Part shown: piece by piece, positions 35,266 to 43,610 of the stretch
Position numbering within the stretch: the stretch's first letter is position 1
Layout: each line of letters begins with the position of its first letter
Assembly: GCF_007625075.1 (NCBI RefSeq)
Contig: NZ_QMIE01000001.1
Location: 62,001 to 126,000, forward strand
Reading direction: 5' to 3'
Source: Oceanidesulfovibrio indonesiensis
Lineage (GTDB): Bacteria; Desulfobacterota; Desulfovibrionia; Desulfovibrionales; Desulfovibrionaceae
DNA: 64,000 nucleotides
Translations under genes and position numbers: made by a program
The notes under the pieces: generated by a model
The model's database searches: none
What the model saw: the letters and a program-made list of their open reading frames with translations, nothing else
Told to the model about the DNA's origin: nothing

Positions 35266-35769
35266 ATGCGGAAACTGGTCTGGCTGAGCATCGCGCTCAT
35301 GCTGCTCATAGCGGGCGGCGTGGCAGCCTACGTTTTTTGGCCGGAGGATCAGGCCAGGGTGGAAGAGGTCCTGGACGAAGTCGGCCTGCGGCGTTTTGCG
35401 CAGCGTATGCTGGGGCCGGGCAAGGACGCCGCCGAGCCTCTGGACGAGGTGACGAAGGATCTCGGCGATTTCCAGGGGTACATGGGCGAGTCCATGGAGC
35501 AGAAACAGGCGCAGGACCTGCTCGCCCTCGTGAACTCCCAGCCCGGCAAGGAACGGTACACCATCACCTACAAGATCGGGCGCACCAGATATACCTTCAT
35601 CATCGACTTTCGGGACGATGCGCTCATGCGGCTGGAAAAGACCGGCTCCCACGGCAAAAATGAGTACTGGACCGGCTATCCCATGGAACGACTGAAGAGC
35701 GCTGCCGAGGGCGGCAGTCTCGCGGAAACGCCGGAAGGAAGGTCCCCGGCACGGGTGTACGAGTTCTGA
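35266..35769 (+). CDS. membrane-anchored protein of unknown function
   Basis: 167 residues. A hydrophobic N-terminal segment (about residues 5-23) could be an uncleaved anchor or a signal peptide; the rest is soluble with a predicted alpha/beta makeup and an even charge distribution. The RBS AAGGAG lies 7 nt before the ATG. No domain recognised. It is the first of a group of envelope-related genes on the plus strand; the next is the transglycosylase/beta-helix gene 130 bp downstream. Confidence 0.7.
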   Translation: MRKLVWLSIALMLLIAGGVAAYVFWPEDQARVEEVLDEVGLRRFAQRMLGPGKDAAEPLDEVTKDLGDFQGYMGESMEQKQAQDLLALVNSQPGKERYTITYKIGRTRYTFIIDFRDDALMRLEKTGSHGKNEYWTGYPMERLKSAAEGGSLAETPEGRSPARVYEF

Positions 35770-35898
35770 AACCGCTCGGGTGGGCGCAAGAAGGCTGGAA
35801 CCTAACGAGATTTTCATTGTCGTGAACATGCACAACACGATACCCTTTGACCTGGAAAATCCGCGTTCCACCTCCAGCAGCTTGAGGCTCGCAATTTT

Positions 35899-37914
35899 AT
35901 GAGCACATGCCGTTCGTTGTTCCGTCGGCTCGGGCCGCCGTTTTCGGCAGTCATTTCACTCACCATCCTTTTGACCATGCTGGCGGGGCCAGCACAATCG
36001 GCAGACAGCGTGTGGCAGCCGCTGCTGCGGCGGCTGGCGGCCAACGGGTTCGACCCCGCGGAGCTGGATGCCCTCTTCTCGCTGCCGGATGTCGAGTACG
36101 ACCCGCGCCCCATGCGGTCCAAGCTGACCACGCTGTACGAGGGCATGACCGATTCCTCGCGTGTTCGCGGCATCCAGGAGGACCTCGCCGATCTGGGCTA
36201 TGCCCCGGGCAAGGCGGACGGAAAATACGGACCCAACACGGAGCAGGCCATCCGGCAGTATCAGAAAGCCTACGGGCTGGAAGCGGACGGCCTGGCCACC
36301 CGCGAACTGCGTGCGCACATTCGCGAAACCATGGTGCAGCGCGGTCTCGCCAAGCCGGAGGATACGTGGACGTCCCGGGTCTACGATGCCGGAACCCATC
36401 CGCGCCGTATCGCCGAAGGCCGGGATTTCTATGTGCTCCACCGACCCGACTTCATGGCCATGGAGCGCCGTTTCGGGGTGGACGCCCATGTGGTCGGCGG
36501 CATCATCAGCGTGGAGACGCGCTCCGGCCGCTACCTTGGCGTGCGCAAGGCGTTCAACACCCTTGCCAGCATGGCCGCGGCTGCGGACTACAGCCTTATG
36601 CAGCCGTTCTTCAAAAACGAATCCATGACCCCGGAGCTGGCGGCCTGGATGCGGCAGACCTCCAAGGAACGGGGCGACTGGGCCTTTGAGGAGCTGGTCG
36701 CGCTCCTGCATTACGCTGAAACCACATGCCAGAGTCCTGTGGAGCTGCCCGGCTCCATCTACGGCGCCATCGGCATCGCACAGTTCATGCCTTCAAACGT
36801 GGCGAAGCACGGCGTGGACGGCGACGGCGACGGCGTGGTCAATCTCTTCTCCCCGGAGGACGCCATCCACAGCGCAGGCTCGTACCTGCATGGATATGGA
36901 TGGACCAGCTCCAAAGCTTCCACGCTGCAAGGCCGGCGAGAGCTCCTGTACACGTACAATCACAGCCAGACCTATGTGAATACGGTGCTGGCCGTGTCCG
37001 GCGCGCTGGAGGAGCGGGACCGGACGGTTCCGGAGCCGGCGGCGCGCACCCACCGCGTGCACGTGGCCGATGCCTCGGGACTCATCCGCGCCATTGCGCC
37101 GGACACGCGAATCGTCCTCGCTCCAGGGGTCTATGACCTTGCAGGTCTTGCCGGCGCGGCGGCATCGAACCACGTTCGCTGGGAGGATCGAGGCGGCGCG
37201 CTGGTTCCGGTGCTTCACAACATCGCCGGCCTCACCATCCAGTCTCAGGAGGGCAGGGCGCAGATACTCGCGCCGGAAAACGCCCCGGCGCTCGTGCTGG
37301 AGAACGTTCGTGACATGGAACTGCGCGATGTGGCTTTTGTCCCCCGCACGCCGGAGGCGTGCTCCGTAGCGGCAGGCATTCGAGGCGAGCTCCGGCGGGC
37401 CGTGGTCAGCGCGGCTGCGGGGCCGCCTGTCGCAACGCAATACGGCCCGGGCCTCGTGGCCACGGGGAGCAGCGATATCGTGCTGGAGGGGTGCAGCTTC
37501 GCAAATCTGGCGCATGGCGCCATTCGATTCGAGGAGTGCCGTGACATCGAACTGCGCTTCTGTCATTTTGCCGGGTGCGGACAATCGGTGCTTCTGGCCG
37601 ACCGTTGCGAACGGTTCACCGTGCGCGACACCTTTTTTACAGCAAATCCGGCGCACAGATTGCTGCGGCTGGAAGGGTGCACGGATGTGCAGGTCGCATG
37701 GTGCGGTTTTCTGGACAACAGGCTCGACGACGGCACTGGCGACGACCCAAGCGGCACGGCCATCGTGTCCATAGAAGGACCGTCCTCGGAGCATTCGCTG
37801 CAAAGCTCGGTCGTCTGGGGCAACCGGGCCGGCCGGTTCTGCGACAGGCTGGATTTGCTGAACCGATTCGCCACGGTCATCGAAAAGAACTCTTTCAAGC
37901 ACGGTCTTGGCTGA
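35899..37914 (+). CDS. MltB-type lytic transglycosylase fused to a right-handed beta-helix domain
   Basis: 671 residues, far longer than the ~350-400 usual for MltB/SLT_2 enzymes. Signal peptide (~1-34); the first SLT_2 helices (35-75); a peptidoglycan-binding PG_binding_1 domain (~85-145) inserted into the SLT_2 fold; the catalytic core with VETRSGRYLG (predicted catalytic Glu206), IYGAIGIAQFMPSN and a Ca-binding-like VDGDGDGVVNLF; then, from ~385, a beta-helix with ~22-residue coils (VHVADASGLIRAIAPDTRI, IVLEGCSFANLAHGAIRF, IELRFCHFAGCG). The enzyme cleaves glycan strands to 1,6-anhydro-muropeptides; the helix may bind or cleave polysaccharide or serve as a scaffold. Lacks a lipobox. Confidence 0.85.
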   Translation: MSTCRSLFRRLGPPFSAVISLTILLTMLAGPAQSADSVWQPLLRRLAANGFDPAELDALFSLPDVEYDPRPMRSKLTTLYEGMTDSSRVRGIQEDLADLGYAPGKADGKYGPNTEQAIRQYQKAYGLEADGLATRELRAHIRETMVQRGLAKPEDTWTSRVYDAGTHPRRIAEGRDFYVLHRPDFMAMERRFGVDAHVVGGIISVETRSGRYLGVRKAFNTLASMAAAADYSLMQPFFKNESMTPELAAWMRQTSKERGDWAFEELVALLHYAETTCQSPVELPGSIYGAIGIAQFMPSNVAKHGVDGDGDGVVNLFSPEDAIHSAGSYLHGYGWTSSKASTLQGRRELLYTYNHSQTYVNTVLAVSGALEERDRTVPEPAARTHRVHVADASGLIRAIAPDTRIVLAPGVYDLAGLAGAAASNHVRWEDRGGALVPVLHNIAGLTIQSQEGRAQILAPENAPALVLENVRDMELRDVAFVPRTPEACSVAAGIRGELRRAVVSAAAGPPVATQYGPGLVATGSSDIVLEGCSFANLAHGAIRFEECRDIELRFCHFAGCGQSVLLADRCERFTVRDTFFTANPAHRLLRLEGCTDVQVAWCGFLDNRLDDGTGDDPSGTAIVSIEGPSSEHSLQSSVVWGNRAGRFCDRLDLLNRFATVIEKNSFKHGLG

Positions 37915-37949
37915 TTCGCCGCCCAGGCCCGCGCCTTCGGAGCAACCAT

Positions 37950-38216
37950 ATGGATGAACGACTGAAGAACATCGCAAACGCCCTGGGCAGGGAAGCCGGC
38001 AAGGTGGCCAGGAAGGCCGGCGAAAAGCTGGCGGATACTGGCTCCAAGGCGGCGGTGAATCGCGGCTTCATCGAGAACCCAGTGTCTTTCGACGAACTCG
38101 TGGACGGCTTCAAATCCTTGTCCAAGGACGGCTCCCTCGGTTCGCTGGACAAGGACGAGCTGCGCCGCCGGGGGCAGCATCTCATCGAGACGCTGCGCAA
38201 TCGGAAACGCTCCTGA
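37950..38216 (+). CDS. small alanine/lysine-rich protein of unknown function
   Basis: 88 residues from ATG 37950 (GGAG 6 nt upstream). N-terminal ~40 residues are helical and Lys/Ala-rich (LGREAGKVARKAGEKLADTG); the remainder is predicted helical with a basic C terminus. No signal peptide. It sits 35 bp after the transglycosylase/beta-helix gene and 119 bp before the second transglycosylase gene. The role is unknown; real coding is supported by the ribosome site and codon pattern rather than homology. Confidence 0.6.
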   Translation: MDERLKNIANALGREAGKVARKAGEKLADTGSKAAVNRGFIENPVSFDELVDGFKSLSKDGSLGSLDKDELRRRGQHLIETLRNRKRS

Positions 38217-38335
38217 AGCAGGAACCGTCCGCTTTCCAGCAATCGTACCCAACGGCGAAAACTCGATGTCGTCGGCCGGGAACGCCTTGCATGCACGGTA
38301 TACAGTTTCCTGATCCAGCAACCCGTCAAGGCAGC

Positions 38336-39508
38336 ATGACTACCGATATCTTCGCACCAGACGCTTGTCGTTTTTTTCGATTATTCGCAATCCGCAGCAC
38401 CGCACCCTACTGCGCCGTTCTCTTCTTTTGGGTGTTCTTTATCCTGTCCGGCCCGTTCGCCCAGGCGCAGGAACTGCCGCCGCAATGGCGTCCGCTCGTG
38501 GCCAGGCTTGCCGCCGAAGGGCTGGATCAGCGAATCGTGAGCGCGCTCTTCGTCGAGTCTTCCGTCGCGTACGACCCGGAGCCCATGGCGCGGAAAATGG
38601 AGGAGCTGTACGCCATCAGGTTCGGCACGAAACTCACGCGCAATGTGCAGACGCACCTTGTGCGCCTCGGGTATCTGGACGACGACATAGACGGCAAGGT
38701 TGGCCCCAAAACTCGGAATGCGGTCAGGCTTTTCGAACTGGTGCGCGGAATGGAGATCACCGGGCGGGTGAACGAGGCGCTGCTGGCCGTGCTTTCGCAG
38801 GAGACCCGGCCCATGCCGCCGGGCACGACACTGCCGGAAGAGGAAGACCGCGACATCGTCTACCGCACCGTGCTCACTCCGGAACGGCTGGCCGAGGCGC
38901 GGGCTTTCTACAACGCCCATCGCGGGACGCTTGCCGAGGTGCACAGGCGGTATGGAGTTCCTCCGGAGATCGCCGTAGGCATAGTGACGGTGGAAACACG
39001 TTGCGGGCTGTACCTGGGCGAGAAAAGCGCTTTCGCCACGCTGGCGAGCATGGCCGCAAGCCGCGACCTCGACATACTCGGTGCGCTAATTGCGCGGGAG
39101 CAGCCCTCGGCCGAAGCTCGCCGCTGGCTCTTGAACCGTATGCGCGAAAAAGCGGACTGGGCTCAGAAGGAACTCGTGGCAATGTTCCAGTACGCCGGAT
39201 TGAACCGCCTCGATCCGCAGCATATGCCGGGCTCCGTGTACGGGGCCATCGGCGTCTGTCAGTTCATGCCCAGCAACGCCCTGGAATTCGGCGTGGATGG
39301 CGACGGCGACGGCGTTGTCGACCTTTTCGCCACGGAAGACGCGCTCATGAGCCTGGGCAACTTCCTGAGCCAACACGGCTGGAAGCGCGGTGGAAACAGC
39401 ATTCAGGCGCAGCGCAAGGCGCTGTATCGTTATAACTATTCAAAAGTATATGTGAATACGGTGCTTGCCGTGGCGGAGAGGCTGCGCGGTGCCGGAACCG
39501 ACAAGTGA
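38336..39508 (+). CDS. MltB-type lytic transglycosylase with inserted peptidoglycan-binding domain
   Basis: 390 residues from ATG 38336 (AAGG 6 nt upstream). A signal sequence (~25-45) precedes the same layout as the gene at 35899, without the beta-helix: SLT_2 helices (WRPLVARLAAEGLDQRIVSAL), a peptidoglycan-binding domain (~95-150), and a catalytic core with VETRCGLYLG (Glu220), YGAIGVCQFMPSN and DGDGDGVVDLF. The two are paralogs from a tandem duplication with subsequent gain or loss of the helix. Substrate is murein. The stop overlaps the GTG start of the next gene by 4 nt. Confidence 0.87.
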   Translation: MTTDIFAPDACRFFRLFAIRSTAPYCAVLFFWVFFILSGPFAQAQELPPQWRPLVARLAAEGLDQRIVSALFVESSVAYDPEPMARKMEELYAIRFGTKLTRNVQTHLVRLGYLDDDIDGKVGPKTRNAVRLFELVRGMEITGRVNEALLAVLSQETRPMPPGTTLPEEEDRDIVYRTVLTPERLAEARAFYNAHRGTLAEVHRRYGVPPEIAVGIVTVETRCGLYLGEKSAFATLASMAASRDLDILGALIAREQPSAEARRWLLNRMREKADWAQKELVAMFQYAGLNRLDPQHMPGSVYGAIGVCQFMPSNALEFGVDGDGDGVVDLFATEDALMSLGNFLSQHGWKRGGNSIQAQRKALYRYNYSKVYVNTVLAVAERLRGAGTDK

Positions 39509-40020
39509 GCCGCCCCATGTATGAGCATTTCATCAAAAAGAAGTATGAGGTCGAGGACGAGGACAAGGCCTGCACGTTCAAATCCGGCAGCGGCCCCATG
39601 CGCAAGCCGCGCAACGTGGTTCTGTGCGGACTGCAAGGCAGCGGCCGGGGAGCTTTGGCGGAGAATGTGGCGGCATCTCACGATCTGGAGATCGTCCGGC
39701 CGGTAGCGACGGCCGAGGCCCTGGAAGCCTTGGGTCAGGAGACAGGAAGGCTGGTCATTCTGGGGCCGGAGCATATGGATGTTCCCGATGCCATGACGCT
39801 GATACCGCGCATGGGGTACGTCTTTTTTCTGATGGCCGACGTCCCGTTCGTCATCGAGGCCCGCGAGATCGCCGAAGAAGAGGAACGCGAACGCCTCGCC
39901 GCGGTTTTCCCAGACCTGGAGATGCGGTTCCACGCTTTGGGAGGCCTTCCTCTGAGTGCGTACCGATCGCTGGAGGAAAACGCGGCGCAGATCGCTGAGG
40001 TGCTGGATATGTGCCCATGA
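39505..40020 (+). CDS. degenerate shikimate-kinase-like P-loop protein
   Basis: 171 residues if started at the GTG at 39505, which overlaps the transglycosylase stop (GTGA); an ATG at 39517 is an alternative. The segment RNVVLCGLQGSGRGALAENVA resembles a kinase P-loop but reads GLQGSGRG, with Arg where a Lys is required and no following Ser/Thr, so ATP binding is doubtful. A C-terminal Leu/Glu-rich helical part follows. Related to shikimate kinase by pattern only. Probably co-transcribed with the transglycosylase; function unknown. Confidence 0.55.
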   Translation: MSRPMYEHFIKKKYEVEDEDKACTFKSGSGPMRKPRNVVLCGLQGSGRGALAENVAASHDLEIVRPVATAEALEALGQETGRLVILGPEHMDVPDAMTLIPRMGYVFFLMADVPFVIEAREIAEEEERERLAAVFPDLEMRFHALGGLPLSAYRSLEENAAQIAEVLDMCP

Positions 40021-40071
40021 TCCGGGGCTTGCCAGGGTGCGAAAAAGGTGCCGGAAACAGCAAAAACCCCA

Positions 40072-40100
40072 TTTACAAGCGGGGAATGTCGTGCTAGTAT
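40072..40100 (+). promoter_or_regulatory. sigma70-type promoter of the Rrf2 gene
   Basis: -35 TTTACA (40072-40077), 17-nt spacer, -10 TAGTAT (40095-40100), about 118 bp upstream of the Rrf2 start. A good consensus match. Confidence 0.65.
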
Positions 40101-40217
40101 CACACCGAGCAAGTATGTAATTGGATTTTCTTAACCGAACCGGGGCTTCCCGGGCACCAGTATATGCCGGTCAGGCGCAGTGCCTAGCCTTTCCGGCCAC
40201 AAGCCAGGAGTGACGGC

Positions 40218-40664
40218 ATGAAACTCTCCACCCGCAGCAGATACGGCACCCGCATGGTGTTGGATATTGCTTTGCATTCAGAAGAAGGCCCCGTCCGCAT
40301 CAGCGACATTTCCAAGCGACAGGGCGTTTCGGTGAAGTACCTTGAGAAGCTCATCCGCCCCCTGAAGCAGGGCGGGTTCATTACGAGTAAACGCGGTCCG
40401 CGCGGGGGGCATATGCTCTCCGAAAAACCTGAGGACATCACGGTGGGCCAGGTCGTGCGCACCATGGAAGGCGAACTCGCTCTGACGGAGTGCACCAAGG
40501 ATGACACGATATGCCCCATATCCGGCGATTGCCTCACGCGCCAGGTATGGGTGGCTGCCACGCAGGCCATGTTCGACAAACTTGACGCCGTGAGTTTTGC
40601 GGATCTGATCGAGGAGGCCAAACGCGCCGGCGGTTCGGCCCAGAAGTGTTTGATCAATCAATGA
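40218..40664 (+). CDS. Rrf2 family transcriptional regulator
   Basis: 148 residues. N-terminal winged HTH MKLSTRSRYGTRMVLDIALH, QGVSVKYLEKLIRPLKQGGFITSKRGPRGGH, and a C-terminal dimer helix. Three conserved Cys are in the loop ECTKDDTICPISGDC, matching the Fe-S-binding Rrf2 subgroup (IscR/NsrR/CymR types). These sense iron-sulfur status, nitric oxide or cysteine. No isc, suf or cysK gene is adjacent, so the regulated genes are elsewhere. Its own promoter is well formed (40072-40100). Confidence 0.92.
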   Translation: MKLSTRSRYGTRMVLDIALHSEEGPVRISDISKRQGVSVKYLEKLIRPLKQGGFITSKRGPRGGHMLSEKPEDITVGQVVRTMEGELALTECTKDDTICPISGDCLTRQVWVAATQAMFDKLDAVSFADLIEEAKRAGGSAQKCLINQ

Positions 40665-41104
40665 GCTCGGCTCGGCCGGTCTGTCGGGCCCCGGCGACGT
40701 GAGCGGCCCGAGGTTCCCTGCGGGCGATCGATTTTCAGGCTCGGGGCAGTCAGCCTCGGGCATTCTGCTGGTGCGCGCAGGCCGTTCTGCGTTAGGCTGT
40801 GTGATCGTGAAGCCTTGTTTCGCGAAGCATTCAGTGCATGCGGATTCGGGCGGGGGCCGGGATGTCGGCTCCAGTAAACGCCCGCGTGCTGAGCTGCGCT
40901 CAAAGATCGAGGTCGATGCGTTCTTCCTGTACGCAGGGGATTGAGCTTTCTAGCGCCAGCATTCGCACATTCCTTTACCGCCAATGCGCACTGGTTCCGT
41001 CAAGGAGTCGCTTCCCTTTGTGCCCTAAAGAATCCTGAGGTTTGTCCGAAAAGGATACTGAATCGCACAGAGTAAACAGCCCAGGACGGGCATGGAGGTG
41101 AACC
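40665..41104. other. 440-bp intergenic stretch, no gene found
   Basis: Holds the untranslated regions of the Rrf2 gene and of the small gene at 41105. No clear terminator, tRNA or promoter was identified. A short CTTTCTAGCGCCAGC area is unexplained. Confidence 0.45.
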
Positions 41105-41314
41105 ATGGAACAGGTTGCCATGCAGCAAATCAGTGTGCAGGATTCCGCAAAGCTCGCAGACCAGATGAAGTCGATCAAGAAGGCCAGGCTCCACAGGATG
41201 GTGTATCAGGATCCGAGTCTGGCGAGAAAGCTTGTCGCCACCGAGGCATCGCCGGTCTACAACGCCAAGGGCGAGATCATCCAGGCCGTGAGCAGCATGA
41301 ACTTCGGCGTCTGA
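41105..41314 (+). CDS. small protein of unknown function
   Basis: 69 residues. ATG 41105 is preceded by GGAGGTG 5 nt upstream, an excellent ribosome site. The protein is mixed helical with basic middle (KSIKKARLHRMVYQD) and a C-terminal segment that could form beta strands. No recognisable domain, signal peptide or transmembrane segment. A 9-bp perfect stem-loop lies 53 bp after its stop. Isolated, flanked by non-coding stretches on both sides; a role cannot be suggested. Confidence 0.65.
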   Translation: MEQVAMQQISVQDSAKLADQMKSIKKARLHRMVYQDPSLARKLVATEASPVYNAKGEIIQAVSSMNFGV

Positions 41315-41740
41315 CGCTCGACTCTTCCGCCCATGCGGCGGCAGCTTTCGACTCTCCCGTACAGAACGCGCCGGATCATCTCAGGTCCGGCGCGGCATAC
41401 TCTCCTGGCGTCCGCATCATCCCGGGGGGCGAGTTTTCGATCGGCGGCATCGGTACACACCGGTACACCCATGCCGATTCGTGCCCGCACATTCCGGCAT
41501 TGCATGTGCTCTCGCCTGGAAAGGCGGGAAGGCTGGAGTGACTTGCCGAATGCATGGACGGCGCAATGGACATGGGCGGCGCCTCCTATCCCAAAAATAT
41601 GCGCGCCTTCTCACAAGCGGCTGTCCCGGGCTTGACGTGCGCCTCAGGGTGAATAACAGTCCTGGTTGCTGGGTGCCGAAACGGCGGCTCCTCCGGGCCG
41701 GCTGTTCGCAAACTGCGTTGCCGACGAATTCCCCCTCGCC
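41315..41740. other. 426-bp intergenic stretch with one GC-rich stem-loop
   Basis: A perfect 9-bp stem with 10-nt loop (CGCGCCGGA at 41367-41375, TCCGGCGCG at 41386-41394) sits near its left end; a T-run is missing. The rest shows a short tandem ACACCGGT-like pattern near 41455 and otherwise nothing. Confidence 0.45.
41367..41394 (+). terminator. stem-loop, terminator-like but without T-run
   Basis: Perfect 9-bp arms, loop of 10 nt, 53 bp after the 69-residue protein. The absence of a T-tract leaves open an RNA-stability or processing role. Confidence 0.35.
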
Positions 41741-42640
41741 ATGTTCCTGAAGAAATACAAGCTCCTCATCTTTCGGAATAATGAAGGCTCATGCCGGGTT
41801 GTTCCGTTCTGGGGAGTCATCCTGCCGGGCGTGGCGCTCGCCTTTCTGCTGCTGGCTGGCTCGACGCTCTATCTGTGGAATACCACAAGAGAGTACGACG
41901 CCTTGCTCGATCGCAGGGAGGAACTCGAAATCACCATAAGCGCCCAGCACGCCCAACTCCTTGCGCGCGCCGGTGACGTGTTTTCACTGGCCGACAAAAC
42001 GCGGGGCATCGAGGACTTCAACGCCAAGCTGGGCGTGATGCTCAGCTTCGACCGCAAGCAGGATCGCATGTCCCGGGGAGGCGCCAGCGGATACCTGGGC
42101 AAACCAATGCCGGTGGCGCTCATGTCCGAACGCCAGTTAACCCGGGCGCTTCATGGCCTTCTGGACGACATGAATACCTCCCTCGCAATGGAGGAGACGG
42201 TTCAGCAGCAGATCATCGCGGCGATGGCCATCCAGTCCGACGAGTTCGCGAGAATTCCCTCTATCTGGCCGGTTCGCGGCCGTTTCTCATCGCCTTTCGG
42301 TTATCGCATCAACCCCATCACCAAGCAGCGGCATCTGCACAAGGGCATCGACGTTACAGCGAAACGCGGCACGCCTGTTCGCGCGCCTGCAGACGGCGTG
42401 GTGGTCTACGCTCAGCGGTTTTCCTCGTATGGCCTTACCATGGAGATACGGCACAGCCCCCGTTTCAAGACACGGTATGCGCATCTGAGCGCCTTCGAGG
42501 CCGAGGTGGGGCAGAAAGTCAAACGGGGACAGGTTGTCGCACGGGTAGGCAACACCGGTCGCAGCACGGCATCGCATCTGCATTACGAGGTGCATGTGGA
42601 TGGCCGGCTGAAAGATCCCATGCAGTATATCCTCAACTAG
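41741..42640 (+). CDS. M23 family peptidoglycan endopeptidase, membrane-anchored
   Basis: 299 residues from ATG 41741, which opens the N-terminal cytoplasmic stretch and the transmembrane segment (~24-46); no clear Shine-Dalgarno sequence precedes it. A coiled-coil region (about 50-80) leads to the LytM/M23 domain (~180-290) with the zinc ligands in HKGIDV, a YAHLSAF strand and HLHYEV. These metalloproteases cut peptide cross-links in murein or, if inactive, activate amidases. The active-site His and Asp are present, so it is probably an active enzyme. Confidence 0.88.
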   Translation: MFLKKYKLLIFRNNEGSCRVVPFWGVILPGVALAFLLLAGSTLYLWNTTREYDALLDRREELEITISAQHAQLLARAGDVFSLADKTRGIEDFNAKLGVMLSFDRKQDRMSRGGASGYLGKPMPVALMSERQLTRALHGLLDDMNTSLAMEETVQQQIIAAMAIQSDEFARIPSIWPVRGRFSSPFGYRINPITKQRHLHKGIDVTAKRGTPVRAPADGVVVYAQRFSSYGLTMEIRHSPRFKTRYAHLSAFEAEVGQKVKRGQVVARVGNTGRSTASHLHYEVHVDGRLKDPMQYILN

Positions 42641-42778
42641 GACCGCTGGAGCGGGTGCGCAAGCGAGAGACGCGCGTCGGAGCGGAACGCCCGCGGAATC
42701 CTGCGCCTCCGTACGTTCGAGATTTTACGAAGGCGCTTCCGACATTTCGCGGGGCTCCAGTCTGCGGGAATTTTCGGC

Positions 42779-43183
42779 TCAGGCTTCCTGGAGCAGGCGG
42801 TTACGCAACTCGCTCAGGATAATGGGTTTGAAGAGCGTGTTGTTGTTATATTCCATGCGGTCCACGAAGTTTTCGAGCTTTTCCGGCGAGTCGAGCACCT
42901 TGATGAACGTGCGCCGGCCGGAGTTGTATTCGTTCCCGATGAACTCAACGATATAGTAGATGATGTACTGACCTTTTTCGGTTCGAAAAATCGCCATGCT
43001 CTCTACAAAGTTGGAAACGAAGCGCTCCTTATCCACTCCGGTGAGGCCTTCATGGTAAAACGTGATCAGCGTCCCCTTGAAGGACGTGAAGAAGCCCTCC
43101 CGCGGGAGGCGGTAGCGTCGCATTTTGCCAAGATGTTTCGAGGAAATGTCTTCGTGCGTGAGCGTTCTGGATAATAAGCCCAT
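42779..43183 (-). CDS. protein of unknown function
   Basis: 134 residues. Predicted mixed alpha/beta with strong beta stretches (FFTSFKGTLITFYHEG, IYYIVEFIGNEYNSG) and a hydrophobic C-terminal helix (TLFKPIILSELRNRLLQEA). No signal peptide. Conservation could not be tested, but the composition is protein-like. Convergent with the M23 gene. No function proposed. Confidence 0.6.
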   Translation of the reverse strand: MGLLSRTLTHEDISSKHLGKMRRYRLPREGFFTSFKGTLITFYHEGLTGVDKERFVSNFVESMAIFRTEKGQYIIYYIVEFIGNEYNSGRRTFIKVLDSPEKLENFVDRMEYNNNTLFKPIILSELRNRLLQEA

Positions 43184-43610
43184 GGGTGTTGCGTCTCGAT
43201 TCTTAGTGAAGCTTGTGCTGCCGGTTCGATATCGGCATGCAGTGTGCGAATATGCCCGGTCGACCGGCGGATACCATTGCCGGCGCCAGTGCGCGGGGGA
43301 ATCTTTCTAGCCGTAAACCAATGAACAGGCAAGCCGCCGCTGGAGAAAGAAGCAGCGCCCATCGATAGAGGATTTCGGACTCGCTTTGGACACTGGCCAA
43401 AACAGGTCCGCCAAAGAGTTCAGGCGGTGGCTCCAGACGGAAGCAGCGAGGCTTGCGAGCCCGCTCTGCGGCGAGGTGATAGTCAAAGCCTGGAGCGGCA
43501 GGACGGGCACCCGGACCAGGATTTATTTCTGAGAGCACAAAATGCTAAACATTCTGCCCTGATTAATATGTCGAGGCCTCCTGATATGGCAGCCGCAATA
43601 CGTGTTGTCG
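43184..43610. other. 427-bp intergenic stretch holding a palindromic repeat copy
   Basis: No coding potential found. A palindromic repeat (43534-43560) belongs to the family at 15.4-15.5 kb. The remainder shows nothing recognisable. Confidence 0.5.
43534..43560 (-). repeat. palindromic repeat, copy C
   Basis: GAGCACAAAATG (43534-43545), 5-nt loop, CATTCTGCCC (43551-43560). Its reverse complement matches copy B at 15.5 kb nearly base for base over the segment AATGTTYAGCATTTTGTGCT and further into CTCAG. Confidence 0.55.

Noticed and set aside
41455-41475. Short repeated ACACCGGTACAC pattern
   Set aside because: Two units only; too short to call a tandem repeat.
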